From Tilletiopsis washingtonensis (Eukaryota; Basidiomycota; Exobasidiomycetes; Entylomatales): 64,000 nt of DNA. The stretch spans positions 332,506 through 396,505 of the forward strand of contig NW_020312004.1 in the NCBI RefSeq assembly GCF_003144115.1. Reading direction: 5' to 3'. The notes under the pieces were generated by a model. That model searched no databases, was not told the origin of the DNA, and worked only from the letters and a program-made list of their open reading frames with translations. The translations under genes and the position numbers were made by a program. Numbering within the stretch: the first letter of the stretch is position 1; each line of letters starts with the position of its first letter. This document shows positions 19,135 to 30,983 of the stretch, piece after piece.

Positions 19135-22100
19135 CTAGTACGACGGCCGCCGGCCAGTCGTCATCGGCGTCCACGCCGGGAGCGTCGGGAAGTCGTCGGC
19201 CTCGAGGCAGCCTTCCGCCGAATCGCTACCATAGCCGTCGTCGTCGGGCAGCAGCTCGCGCGAGTGACGCAGCGAGGCGCGGCTGAGGCGGCCGTCGGAC
19301 GGCGCCGTCTTGTACGCCAGGTCGCTGAGCTCGTCCATCGTGTCGACAGACTGCAGCGCCAGGCGCGTCTGCGACACGGCGGAGGGCGGCCGCGTGGCCG
19401 ACGTCGGCGTGATCGGCGCCGGCTCGTCGTCAGACGAGTCGGAGGTGAGCGAGAGGGGCCGCTGCACGAGGCCGTCGTCGAGCGTGAGCGTGATGAGCGG
19501 CATGGGCGGCAGGCGAGGCGCACGCTTGTGCACGCCGTTCGGCGAGCTGCTCGAGCTCAGCGAGGGCTTCGTGGGCGTCGGAGGCATGCTGGGGCCCGAC
19601 GATGTCGTGGCCGTCGCGGCGGAGCTCGGCACGCTGGGCGGGCGCTGGGTGAGGTAGCGCACGGAGAAGAGCGTCGAGGGCAGCTCGCCGTCCGTCTCCT
19701 CGCCGGCCTCGTAGCCCTGCCGCATCTCGTCCTCGCTCGAGTCAAAGTCGCTGCGCGGCTGCAGCGCGGCCCACGAGGGCCCAAAGGTGCCCTGGCGCAT
19801 GTTGCCGGGGCGCTCGGCAGCTGGAGCAGCGGCGGCCTGCGCCAGGCTGTCTCGGCTGTCCTCGCGGCACGTCGACAGCGAGGTGCGCCAGTTGGAGAGG
19901 CGTCGCGTGCCGCCGGAGAGAATCTCGGACGGGCGCGAGACGATGACGAGCGGCGCAGACGACTTTGCCGCGCGCGGCAGCTCGATGCTGGACGACTTGG
20001 CGGGCGCAGGCAGGGCAGCGAGCGAGATGCGCCCAGGCTGCGTCAGTGTCGACGAGCGGGCACGGCCCTTGCCAGTCGAGCTCGAGACGATGTGCCGCGC
20101 CTCTGAGCCGCCAAAGACTGACGCCGAGGAGGTGACGGGCCCGCTCGCGCGCTCAGTGACAAAGTGCACGATGCCAGAGTCGCTGCCGCTCGTGTAGCTC
20201 GCCGGCGGTGTGGCCTGTCCGGCCATCGAGGCCGACGAGACGCTCGGCAGACTGTGCGGCGGGCTGATGACCATGCTGGCACGGTCGCGCGGCGGCGTCG
20301 ACGTCGTCTGGCGCAGACCGCGCAGGAAGTTGGACAGCCACGGCGCGCGGTTGTCGGTGCTGTTCGAGCTGGCCGAGACAGACTCGGGCGCAGCGTACGC
20401 CACTGGCCCACTGCGCAGGCTAGCGACTGCCGGAGCCGAGGCGGCAGACGGGAGGCCAGGGTCGATGTAGGCTGACGACGCGTACGCCAGCGTGTCGTCG
20501 GCGCCCGCGACCGAGCTCGGTGCAGTGTGCGCCGGCGTGTCCTGCGCCACGGGAGCGGGGAAGGTCGGCGAGCTGCCGGCCGAGCTCAGATTCGGAGAGC
20601 TTGCAGTCGAGAGTCCGTTGCCATTGGCCGCAGCAGCTGCGGCTGCCTTGGCCGGCAGCGTGGTGCGCTTCTTGACATAGTGGCTCGTGACGAGCGCCCG
20701 TGCGGCGGCCGGCGGCAGCGAGAGCGTGGGGTGCTGCCAGCTGAACGTGGCGTCCTTGCTGGGGCTGGCGCATACAAGGCCGGAGCGCGCCAGGTCCGTC
20801 GAGATGCGCGAGCCGACGGGCTTGCCGTCCTCGCCGAGCATCCAGGGCGTGATGACGGTGAGCTCCTCCGAGCAGCTCGTCGGCGGCTTGTTGGCGCTGA
20901 AGTAGGCGGCGCTGTCGATGCCCGAGCTGCTCGACGCCAGCATGGCCTTCTCCGACCAGCCGCCCTTGGGCTCGCGGTCGTATGCGGCCGGCTTGACGAC
21001 GTCGAGACTGGAGCCCGAGTCGTTCATGCCGCCGCCGCCGTGCTTGGCGTCGAAGCGGCGCATGACGCCTGACAGATGGCGCCGGCGCTTGTTGCGCCGC
21101 TTACGCGCCAGGAACGCCCAGATGCACGCAAGCACGAGAAGCAATGCGCCAGCGGCGCTGGCAGCGACCATGGTGGCCGTGGTGAGGTGACCCGCGGCGC
21201 CCTGTGCTTGCTGAGGAGCCGCGGTCGGCGGCGGTGCGTCTTGCTGTTGAGCCTGCTCCGGCGCGCCCGTCGCCGCAGCCTGTACGATGAGCGGCGAGGC
21301 AGGCAGGCTGGCCATTGTCGGTGTCTGCGCCAGCGCAGGCGTGCTGTTCGTGCTGTTGGCAAACGCAGGCGAGGCAGTCGCCTGGGGCGAGCTCCAAGTC
21401 GAGTTGGCGTGCGCATTGGCGTCGACGCCCGAGCGCGCAGCGGTGGGCGTGGGAGGGCACGGGTTGGAGGAGCTGGCCTTCTTCTTGTCGTCCTTGGCGC
21501 CTGCAGCGTGCTTGTTGTTGTTGGCAGCAGTGCCCGTGACGTTCCAGTGTCGCGGCGCAAGCACAAAGCCAGTTGCCTTGGCGCCGAGCACGGGCGAAGA
21601 GATGCCGCTGGCACCGAGAAGGGCGCGACGGTGCAGCGAGGGAGAGGCGTCGCCCTTGGACGGCACGACAACTTTGGCCATGTGGCCGGACTGGTGCAGC
21701 GCGTCGACCCTGTGCGGCTGGAATGCCGGCGGCCGAGCCTCGACGGGCTTGGTGCGCCCCCCCTGCAGCTGGACGCTGCTGCTGTTGTCGTCGTCGATGA
21801 TCTCGCGCGCATCGAACCACTCCTCGGCAGGCTGTAGAGGCGCTTGTGCCTCCTCGACAAAGATGCCGAGTCCGAGACCGGCCATGTCCTCGGTTTCCGA
21901 GGACAGCGGCGCATCGATGGCGCGTTGTGCGAGGCTTGCACTGAGCGTCCTAGACTCCGGCGTCGGATCATGCGAGGCGCTCTCGGCAAGGAAAGGGAGC
22001 GAGGATGGCGTGGCGCTGCGGCCGCGCACTCTGGGGCTGTTCGATAGCGGCAGACGCAGGTGCGAGACGAGCACACGCTTGATCATCATCCTGCCTGACG

Positions 22101-22978
22101 CTGCGTCGGACAGCGACGTGGCGGGCGAAGCAGCGGCGTCCATGTCGAGCACGACGCTGCGAGCGCTCGGCAAGATGGGACTGAGCACGTCGGAGTCGTC
22201 GGTGACCTGCAGCGACGTGTCGCGGATCGCGATGAGCTCGACGGGCGAGGCGAAGCTCGAGACGTTGTCCTCGACGATGGGCGACGCGACTGGCTGAGCC
22301 TCGGCAACCATCTGTTCGGCAAGGCGACGTGCGTGAAAGGCCGCTTTCCAGCGAGCAAAGCTGAGGTCTTCGTCTACCGACGGCGAGGCGCCGGCATCTT
22401 GCGGCAGCTGGCTGAAGCGACGCAATGCACGGAGCGGCATGGTGCTTGGCGCCCGGCTCGCTCCGATGGCAAAGGAACGCCGGCGAGGCCGCTCCACCAC
22501 GCTGCTGCGCAGCTCCTCGAGCGCCACGGAGGCGTGATGCAGGTTTGCAGCCAGACTGTCGCCGTCGGCCTCGTGCGTGGCTGAGCGCGATGTGAGGCTG
22601 GGCGGTGCGTACGAAGAAGGGTGAGGAGCTGTGCTGGGCGTCAGTACAGTGTCACGCAACAAGGAAGCAGAACTACACACCGGCAGGCATGGCCACTGTC
22701 TCGAACGCCGGCTCCACCTCTGCGTCGTCGAACTGGCCCTCCTCTGCCCGCTCATCGAGCGCCTGCATCTCGGGCACGATGCGGTCGAGCGAGAGCAGCA
22801 TGTGCGTGCTTGCGTTTCGTCGTTGCAGCGAGGAAGCGCGCGGCAGGAAGAGGGAGCGCGGCAGCAGCGCAATGCCCGCCGTGCTGTCGCTGCTCTTGAT
22901 CAGCGATGCCGAGGAGCGCCGCAGAGCAGCGTCGCTCGGACCGGCGAGTGAGGCGTCGAACGAGGACTGGCCGTCCAT
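19135..22978 (-). CDS. unrecognised single-pass membrane protein
   Basis: Exons 22978-22681 and 22628-19135 join in phase (intron GTGTGT..CACAG with a TACTGAC branch site) to 1263 residues. There is no N-terminal signal peptide (MDGQSSFDASLAGPSD). One strong membrane segment lies at about residues 583-606 (MVAASAAGALLLVLACIWAF), followed by the basic stop-transfer RKRRNKRRRH. The 80 residues before it are Ser/Thr/Gln/Pro-rich with NST sites, as in an extracytosolic stalk. About 650 residues after it are Ser-rich, low-complexity and probably cytosolic. The layout recalls fungal wall or plasma-membrane sensors, but the lack of a signal peptide and of a known ectodomain argues against a firm call. 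It is convergent with the four-repeat gene. Confidence 0.75.
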
Positions 22979-24032
22979 ATTGGGTGGAGTTTGGGCCGCA
23001 AGAAGGCGGAAGCGAAGTCTTGTCGTCGAAGGGCTGAGTCGAGCTGGAGATTAGGTGGGGCAGGGAGGAGTAATATAGGCCACGACAGGGAGCGAGAGCA
23101 CGGAGCAGGAGCGAGGGACACGCAGGATACAGGTGGTAGTGGAGAGAAGGAGAGAAGGAGACGGGCGAGCGAGGTGCGCAAGGGATGCTGATGTCTGCTC
23201 TCGGTCGTGTGGTCGCAACGTCGTGTTGCTCTCGCGAGTGTGTCTCAGGCTCCGCCGCGCTGCGCTGCAGGCATGCGAGTCGACGGGTGTGCGTGGCGGT
23301 GCTCGCATCTTGTGAGCATGTGGGCTGCCTTGACGAGGCTTCAGCAGCAGCAGCAGCAGCAGCAGAGGCAGCGAGAGGCCAAGCGATGCCTTGCCGCGGC
23401 CCGGCGCAGCGGACGGACGCGGCGGAGTGCGGCGCGAGCCGCTCCGTTGCCTTGAGCGCGCCGTCGTGTGCGTGCGGCACCGGCGGCGGCACCGAGAGTG
23501 CGGCGTGTGCAGCTGTGCGGCGTCAAAGTTGCCGGCCGTCGTGCTGCCTGGGTGCTCCTGAGGAAGCCTCGAGGCGCTGCCCAAAGCTCAGCTCGGCCAC
23601 GGCCGGCGCGCGCGGCGTGGCATGCGCGTAAGCCCCGTGCGAGCCGTTGGCCAAGGCGCGCACGCAGCCCGGCCCCAGAGAGCGCGCCGGGACGTTGGCC
23701 TTGGCGCGGGCGCGGCAGAGCATCCCGCACCGTGCGAGGCAGATCTTGCCAGCGGCGAAGGGCAACGTCGGCCTCACTTCGAGTGCGAGCGCAAGTCAGC
23801 TTGAGACGTGGCCGGCCGTGGCTGGAAAGCGAAACGAGGCTTGGCCACGAACGAGGCGCGCCAGGGGAGTGGAGGCCCGGCTGCTCCCACGCTCTAGCCG
23901 AGCATGTGCCGCGCTCTGGGTGCCCGCTCGCTGTGCCTCGCCGATGACGACGAGAGCCATTGCCGCCTCGGCTGCCTCTGACAACGACGGCAAGAGGCGT
24001 GCAGAATCTGGTGAACGTGCAGGCGGACCAGC
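22979..24032. other. 1.05-kb divergent spacer
   Basis: Apart from the TATA-like element, I see an eight-unit CAG run at about 23342-23365 and no convincing exon, RNA gene or mobile element. Open frames on both strands have the Arg/Ala/Cys-rich composition of chance frames in GC-rich DNA. Confidence 0.5.
23071..23077 (-). promoter_or_regulatory. TATA-like element upstream of the membrane-protein gene
   Basis: TATATTA on the minus strand, 93 bp upstream of the ATG at 22978, stands out in a GC-rich background. Distance and orientation fit a core promoter element for this gene. Confidence 0.35.
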
Positions 24033-25214
24033 ATGGTGCTCTTCTTCACCTCCACGGGTGCGCGGCTTGCAGCGGGCGCGCAGGCATCGCTGCTGAATCG
24101 TGCCTCTCTCAGCGGTGGATCCAGCGCAGCAGCTGTACATGGGGCGCGACAAGGTGGAGAGTGCGTAGCAGCGCCTCTAGCGTGCAGTGCAAAGCAGTGC
24201 TGACTGCCGCGTCAGATGAGGAGCTGCTGCGCTATGGCGACGAGCTTGTGCGTGGCCCCGCGTGCATCTCCTGTGCTATCCGCTGACGATGTCAAGACAG
24301 GACGTCTGGTTCCACGTCGACAAGGTGCGGCACTCTGCCAGCCGCCTTGCAGCTCAGGGCTGACCTGTGCCGGCGCAGCTCTCATCCGCCCACGTCTATC
24401 TCCGTCTCACACCCTCGCAGACCTGGGATGCACTGCCCACGACGCTGCTGGACGATGCCTCGCAGCTCGTCAAGGCAAACAGCATTGAGGGTGCGTGGCA
24501 ACGTCGCGCTGTCTAGCTTTTGCTCACATTGGTGCGGCGATCAGGCAACAAGAAGGACAACATCACCATCATCTACACACCGTGGTCCAACGTCAAGAAG
24601 ACGGGCGACATGGCCACAGGCTCCGTCTCTTTCCACAACGAGCGCGTGGTGCGTTCGCTTGCCGCCTCCCGAGAGGTGGCACGCGACACGCTGATGCCGC
24701 TTGCTGCCAGGTGAAGCGACACTACGTCGCGGCGCGCGACAACAAGATTGTCAATCGGCTCAACAAGACGAAGCGCGAGGAGCAGGTAGACCACGAGGCC
24801 CAGCGGGTCGAGCGGGAGAAGGCGCGCGCAAAGGCACGGCGAGAGGTGGCTGTTGCAGAGGTGCGCTCTTCCCCTGCCCGCTCGTTGCAGGCCGTAGCTC
24901 TGACCTGTGCACCGAACCCGTCTGGCCCTGGCAGCGCAACAAGAAGCTCGAGGAGCAACGCACGCGTCAAGCCGACAAGAGTGCGCGTGACTACTCGTCT
25001 TGTGCGTCGTCATGCTCTCGCCCTCGCTCCTCTCACCACCCTCGATGCTGACACGCCGTGCGCGACAGTGTATGGCGATGAAGCCCTGGCAGCTGCACAG
25101 GCCGAGAAGGCACGAGTAGCACGCGCCAAGGCACAGGAGGCGGCCGAGCGAGCAGCAGCAGGAGGCGGCGACGACGAGTCAGACGGCGAGGAGAGCGACG
25201 ACTCGTTCATGTGA
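24033..25214 (+). CDS. CCDC25/Jlp2 family NFACT-R domain protein
   Basis: Nine exons: 24033-24057, 24113-24160, 24216-24247, 24301-24324, 24379-24490, 24545-24648, 24711-24860, 24935-25001 and 25069-25214. All phases agree, giving 235 residues. The reading runs from MVLFFTST through [62 protein letters not shown] and IVNRLNKTK to ARDYSSL and an acidic end ..SDDSFM. This closely follows the order in human CCDC25 (about 208 residues) and yeast Jlp2. NFACT-R (DUF814) domains are linked to nucleic-acid or ribosome binding; the yeast function is unknown. A charged coiled coil follows the domain. Several exons are only 24-48 nt, so this gene is easily missed. It is convergent with the PrpF-like gene across 60 bp. 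Confidence 0.93.
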
Positions 25215-25274
25215 TATCAGCGTGTCGAAGACTTCAGGGTGACAGCGGGGCAATGCATTTGCGAAGACACATCT

Positions 25275-27164
25275 CTACCGGAAGCTCGGGATCTCCTCGC
25301 CATCAACACTGCTCTGCCGCCAGTCGTCCGTCTCGATGCCTTCCTGTGCAGGCGGCGGCGGCATGAAGTTTGCCCAGTCCTCGAACGGCGCGCAGGAGCG
25401 AGGCACAAGGACGTGGCCGTGCATTATTCGTCTCGCGGTGCGCAGCATGAGGACGGATGCTGGACTGCTCTCGCCGCCCGGTCCTGCTGTTGGACTCAGC
25501 AGCACTGAGGCGCTCGAGAGACCCGCGGGCTGCCCGACTGTCAGACTGCACACTTTGCCCGGTGCCTCGCCCGCAGAGGCCATCTCGGTCGCTGCACGCG
25601 AGGCGGCACACGGCTCGCTTCCGCCTTGCGCAACGACGCGAGAGACGACCGAGTCGCGATAGGCATGTGCGGCCGCGGCGGCCGACAGCGTCGTGGCGGG
25701 GACTGTGCGGTGCACTTGCTGTTTGACCAGCTTTTGTCAGCAACACCAGCAGGTCGCTGCGACAGAGCATCAGAACACTCACGCCGTTGGAGAGCGCACG
25801 CAGCAGGCAGTCCATGGTCTCGGCCCGCAGCGCCTCGCTGCCCGTTGTGCTGTACGCCGCGCGAGGCGCCACGACGCACACCTTTGGTGCGGGCGGCGAC
25901 AAGCGTCTTGTCAACTCCGGCGTCAATTGCGCTGCAGCGCACCGCACCGCCTCCAGCTTGGCCATCTGCGCTGCATCGCCTTCGAGCACAGAGGGATGTG
26001 CGAGGAGCAGCGCATCGGGCAGGGCGAGGGAGGAGGCCGCGACGAAAATCGTTGGCAGGCCCGTGTCGACCACGCTGACGTCCTGAGCGTGAAGGCTGGC
26101 TCAGCCGAGATAGCGGCGCAGAGGCAAGTGAGGCACTCACTATCGACCCCAGGCCGTCGACGTTGATGGTATCGACGGGCCTGCCCGTTGGCAGCACGTC
26201 GCTGACTGGACTCTCGATGACCACTCCCGCGCCCGTGCCTGGCACTCCCGCAATCGCCGCGTCTCCTGCAGTGGCAGGCGCCCATCGCTGCATGTCGGCG
26301 TGCCAGTACACATCCATGCGTGCCGTGACGACGGCGCCCGAGTCGTGCGCGAGGATGCGCAGCGGCATGCTGCGAGGCTGCTCGGCTTCGTCACTGCCAT
26401 GCGCAGGACGGCCCAGGCGCTTCATGGCCTGCGAGGCACCTGCAGCACTGCTCAGGTGATAGTCGGCCACAGCGGCAACCAGATTGCCGCACGTGGAGCC
26501 CCAGTCGATCGTCGTGCCGTTGATGGGCACTTGGCCGAAGCGAAAGACGCAGTCTGAGTAAGGGTGAGCTGCGTCAGTCTTGCTGCTCCCGCACCTGTCT
26601 GACGCGACAGAGAGACTCACCCCAGCCGGTCTTCGAATCACTCGCGCGCTCAAAGTTCTCCGCCCAGCTCACGCCTGGGAAGGGATGCCCGGCAATGCGT
26701 GCCAGGCGCTGCCAGTCGTCCGACGGCGCCGAGACGACGGCGCACTTTGAGAGCGACGAGGCGCCGCCGCCCAGCCCGCTGATCTGGCGCAGGTCGGCAT
26801 CTGGACTGCCTGTGTGTGCGTGGTGCGCGCATCAGGGTGCTGTGCGAGGAGATGCGAGCGGGCGAGGACTGACCCACTGAAGCGTGACGTTAGCAGCAAG
26901 CGTCGGACGATGGCAGCAAGGGAGACGCACTGGCAGTGCAGATGATGCGGTCGCGCGTCGGCGCATCGAAGCGCGCCAAGGAGGCGGGCGAGAAGATCAA
27001 GCCTCGGCTGGTGCCTGGCGCAGCGAGCAGCGATGCAGCGGCGAGAGAGGCGTGAGCGAAGGCGGCAAGGACGACACCGCGCACGGCCGGGGGCGCGCGG
27101 CAGACGCACCGCCGCGGTAGAAGGTCGCCGCCACGGCGCGCAGCCGCTGCGAGAGCGGCGCCAT
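25275..27164 (-). CDS. PrpF-family (DUF453) isomerase
   Basis: Exons 27164-27110, 27014-26931, 26809-26621, 26553-26141, 26082-25783 and 25718-25275 join in phase to 494 residues. Family segments are FYRGGTSRGLIF (residues 15-26), ISGLGGGASSLSKCAVV, INGTTIDWGSTCGNLVAAV, GVPGTGA, LPTGRPVD and DVSVVDTGLPTIFVAA. PrpF proteins have a two-lobed diaminopimelate-epimerase-like fold and isomerise methylaconitate, oxalomesaconate and related tricarboxylates. The Ustilago cis/trans-aconitate isomerase Adi1 belongs to this family. Here there is no neighbouring decarboxylase, transporter or regulator, so a role in an itaconate-type cluster is not supported. The substrate cannot be told from sequence alone. 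The Cys in STCGN is retained. Confidence 0.9.
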
Positions 27165-27656
27165 GGCGAGCTGCGCGGGGCCTGCTGGGGCAGCAGGTGT
27201 GGCGGGCGCAGGGGCGAGAGGCGCGGGTGCGGTGCGGGGTGTTAGAGGTGTGGAGGAAGGAGGCAGCGCGACCCGCCGTGCGCGTGGTGCGGGGCAAGAC
27301 GCCGCCCGCCGCGCGCGCGGCGAGGACTGCTTCTCTGTGCTTGCACCCTAGCCGCAGGCCGGCGCCGCCTACATTCTGCCAAGCTCGTCTCCTGCTCATC
27401 AGACGCCAGTGGCATGCCAGTTCGTATTTTGTGGCCGTGAAGCGCAGCGAGAAGCTCGTCGGGTACCGCCGCAGCCAGCGAGTGAGAGGGGGGTGGTGAT
27501 CGATGGGAGTGGAGTTGCGAGCTGCTGCGCATCGCGCGAGCAGCGACGCAGGAGTGGAGTGGTGAAGTCTAGAATCGATGCCCTGGTCCTGCATCCCCTG
27601 CAAGCATGCTTGCTCGCCTTGTCGCCCTGCCCGTCTCTGTCTTCTGTCCAGCTGCC
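27165..27656. other. spacer between PrpF-like start and TOM40 stop
   Basis: A 492-bp region holding the promoter and leader of the minus-strand PrpF-like gene and the 3' end of TOM40. I see no further gene or distinctive element. Confidence 0.5.
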
Positions 27657-29374
27657 TCACATCGGCACGCTCGGCGGCGTCGGCTGCGGCGCGTTGGGGT
27701 CCAGCGAGGCCAGGTCGCCGCCGGCCGACTCGAGCGAGATGCCCACGCCAAACTTGGCCGCCGATTTCTGCAGCGGAGAGAAAAGGCGTGGTCAGCGATG
27801 CTGCGACAGGGGCCTCTTCATCACAGGCCACTCACGAAGTGGTCGATCTCGCCGCCAAAGGTGAGGGCCAGCGTCGGCGCCAGGCGCGTCTCGAGCAGCG
27901 ACGAGATCTTGCCCGTGCTGTCGACCTGCGCGCGGTAGCTGCGGGGCCATCCAAGGGACGAGTCAGCGTGCTGGCCCTCTCCACGCACAGCGCCCACTGC
28001 CCACACTCACGTGGCCATGCGGAAGTCCCACTTGGCACCCAGCGTCGCCTGCGCGTCTCTCCTGCCGCCGGCCGTGATGACCTGCAGGTCTGCGGCCGTC
28101 GACACGTTGTCGGCCAGCTTCTGCCAGTAGGTGAGCTGCGCCACGCCCTGGCCCTGCAGCTGCATCGTGGCGATGGCGTCGCGCGCATCGCTCGTCCACT
28201 TGGCCATGTAGCCCAGCGCCGCCTCCTGCGCCGCGCCGTCGGGCCGCTGGTAGATGGCCTCGACGCCGACGGCAAAGTTGCGCGTGAGCGACTGCAGGTA
28301 GTTGGCAATGTAGATGCCCGAGCCATCCGTCGGGCTGGGGTTCAGCGCCTTGAGGTTCAGAGAGTGATCCGTGCCTTGGTAGTCGTGCTCCAGCTGCGCA
28401 AACGACTGCCCCGGCACCGACGTCATCTGCCCCTGGAATTTCGAGATATGCCCCGGCGCCCAGCCGCGGTTGCACCGCACCGTCACCGAGCCCGAGTCGT
28501 CGAGACCGCCCTGCAGGAAGTACTGCGGCGAGAAAGGTCAGCCCATGCGCCACACGCACAGGGAGAGAGAGGCGTCACCAGATGGCGAGGCAGGCTTGTC
28601 GCGGGCTACGCTGAGGCTGGCGCTGCTGCCAGACGAGCTGCTGCTGTACAGTCACTGCGGCCCGCACTGCTGCAGCCCGAGTCGCTCTGGAGCTCAGCCG
28701 CTGCAGCCCGCACTGCGCCTGCCCGAGACTGTGCTGTCCAAGCCCCCGCTGCACAGCTTCTGCGGCTCGCGATGCCACCTCCTCTGCTGCAGCTCCACCC
28801 CACAATTGAGCTTGACCTGCTGCCGCCACTCACGCCCTCCGAGCCATACACGGCGCCAAAGTTGTAGCTCGGCGGCGCCTGCTGGGCGCCCATGCTGAAG
28901 GCGTGCGTGACCTGGAAGATGGGCGCCATGGAGAGCGCCTTTGTGAGGTCGGCGCGTGCGCCGTCGAAGATGAAGTTGGTGAGCAGCGTGCCTGATAACG
29001 AGTGGTCAACCTATGCGGCCAGGATCGTCGCAGCCGCAGCAGCTGCGGCCACAGGACCTGTGGCTTCTGCACAGCCGCAGCTGCGGCTCCACCACGCCAC
29101 GGGACGCACTCTTGACTTCGCGCTGCAGCGCCTCTGCCGTGCCGGGACTTGGCAGCGCGAGCGCCGAGCGCGCATCGCTCCAGCGCTGCGCGCTGCGCGC
29201 CAGCGGCGCGAGGATGGGCGCAAAGAAGCCGAACTGCGACGCGCTGGGCTGCGCCGACGAGGCAATGGCGAAGGCGGAGTGCTCCTCGTGCACGTAGGCC
29301 GACGAGTCGGGCGTCAGGGCGCCCGTGAGCTGCGACGGCGCGGCGGCACTGCCGGAGGCGGTGGGTGCGGCCAT
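27657..29374 (-). CDS. TOM40: mitochondrial import channel Tom40
   Basis: Beta-barrel pore of the TOM complex in the mitochondrial outer membrane. Exons 29374-29110, 28991-28834, 28522-28011, 27938-27836 and 27767-27657 join in phase to 382 residues, the usual length. Characteristic segments are LPSPGTAEALQREVK, FDGARADLTKALS, FQVTHAFSMG, GGLDDSGSVTVRCNRGW, DYQGTDHSLNLKALNP, IYIANYLQSLT, TYRAQVDSTGKISSLLE, EIDHF and KFGVGISLE. There is no cleavable presequence, as expected for Tom40. Intron 2 (28523-28833) is 311 nt, several times longer than other introns here, and contains imperfect repeats of CCCGCACTGC and GCTGCAGCCCG. The start is divergent from KGD4, another mitochondrial gene. Confidence 0.95.
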
Positions 29375-29516
29375 GATTGGGAGGGACGGGTGAGGGGGAG
29401 AAAGGGTCGTCGTCGTCGTCGTCGGAATGGAGGCGCAGCGCAGGACAGCCGCGCTGGCCGCTGCGCGCTGCGCTGACGCTTTTGCGGCCGAGGACCGTGG
29501 GAGCGGCGGCGACGCG

Positions 29517-29522
29517 CACGTG
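29517..29522. promoter_or_regulatory. CACGTG in the TOM40/KGD4 divergent promoter
   Basis: CACGTG lies midway in the 283-bp spacer between two divergent mitochondrial genes. Site identity is seen directly; a bHLH regulator is inferred. Confidence 0.4.
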
Positions 29523-29657
29523 AGGCGCGGCGGCGGAGGCGGCGCTCGAGCTTAGCCCCGGATGCCTCCGGTTCCTGGGGCGGCGCAGCATTGGGCGTCC
29601 CTTCTCCACTCGCTGTGCTGCACCTTCCCCTCCAGCCACCACCTTGCATCCGCCGCC

Positions 29658-30503
29658 ATGCTGCCGACCTTCACCCGCTTCGCCTCTCCCTCGCGCGTCC
29701 TCCTCGCCCACGCGCACAAGCCGCTCATCCACTTCCCCGACCGGCGTGCCGAGCCTTCGCGTGCGTGTGGCCTGTGCTCCTACGACTCAGCGAGTCAGCC
29801 AATGCTCACCTTTGTCTACAGCGCACTCGCCGCACCCGCATCCTGCCGCGCCCTCCGACATCCGCGACGCCTTCTCCTCGTTCCAAGAAAAGCTCGCCAG
29901 CGGGCCGCACTTTGACAAGGCGGCCCTGCAGCCCGTCGAGGCGCTCGCCAAGGGCGGCCAGGTCGGCGGCACGGGCGGCGCGGCGGCAGCCAGCAACGCG
30001 GTGGAGGATGTGTTCGACCTGCCCGAGCGCTTCTGGAACACACCCAGCCTGCGGTGGGAGGAGAAGGAGATGGACGCTGTCATGGTGAGTGCGGCGTGAG
30101 AGAACGGACATGCAGAGTGGGCCAAAGCGAAGCGCAAGGGCAGAAGGCGTGCTTCGCAAGGCGGCACAGGCGAGCTGCAGGCAGCTGTAGACGCCCTGGT
30201 CATTCCCGGCTGTGGCCTCTGCAGCGGGCCGCCAGCTGTCAGCAGGCGCTGATGCTGAAGGGTCGGTGGTCTGGGCACTGGAGGGTTCAGAAGCCTCAGC
30301 ACCCTAGAGGCGTCATGCGTATGGGCTGCGCATCGCCCTTGCGCCAGCGAACGTCCCGGGACCTCGAGACTAGCGCACAACTCACGAATGCGGCGCTTCA
30401 CCCTGCTGCTCGAGTTCCCAGCTTGCCTCTCGCTCTCGCCGCTTCAGCTTCTGCAGGCTCGCTGACGCAGCCCATCTCCTCACAGAGCGGCGGTGCATTC
30501 TAG
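29658..30503 (+). CDS. KGD4: 2-oxoglutarate dehydrogenase subunit Kgd4 (MRPS36 family)
   Basis: Small adaptor that anchors the E3 lipoamide dehydrogenase to the 2-oxoglutarate dehydrogenase complex in the mitochondrial matrix; it was once thought to be a ribosomal protein. Exons 29658-29760, 29822-30084 and 30486-30503 join in phase to 127 residues. The N-terminus (MLPTFTRFASPSRVLLAHAH) is a likely presequence. It is followed by KPLIHFPDRR, SPHPHPAAPSD and the family tail DLPERFWNTPSLRWEEKEMD and AVMSGGAF. The last exon encodes only SGGAF-stop after a 401-nt intron (30085-30485), the longest I assign in this window. A gene model without that exon would end AVMVSAA and lose the conserved SGGA. 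Confidence 0.85.
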
Positions 30504-30983
30504 ACATAGAGATTCGTTTGTGCTTCTTCCTTCGTCAATGCCAGGTCATATCTGTTCTCTCGCATGAGTGACGCATCGCAGGAGCACGCTAGCAAATGCG
30601 GGCGCTGCTTCCTGCGCTTGCCTCCTGTGCGAGCTTGCTTCGGCCCGCGATCTGGCGGACCTGCTACAGGGCGTCGCACGCCACTCAGAGCTCTGCGGTT
30701 CCCGCCCTTGCCGTCGCGCAGCCGAGCAGCCGTTGGCACAGCTGGCGCTGCTGTGTGTTCTGCTGCTGCAGCAAGAGCAGCACAGCTTGCGAAGCGGGGC
30801 AAGCAGGGATCTCATACGCTCCGCGTTCAGCGCGCAAAGACCGCCGGCATGCCCATGTTGGTCGTGAGGCCGTGCGGCGGTCAGATGCTGCAGGCCAGGA
30901 GCACCACGGGAGTCTCAACATCGCATCAGATGGATAATGAGAAGCCGCGGCTTGCGGGGGTATCACATGCTTCCTCTGCCGCC
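30504..30983. other. convergent 3' spacer KGD4/RIC8
   Basis: A 480-bp spacer between two stop codons. I see only chance open frames and no RNA-like structure I could support. Confidence 0.5.

Noticed and set aside
23342-23365. CAG run in the 23-kb spacer as part of a coding poly-Gln
   Set aside because: No frame through it links to a convincing exon with splice signals. It is a simple repeat in a spacer.
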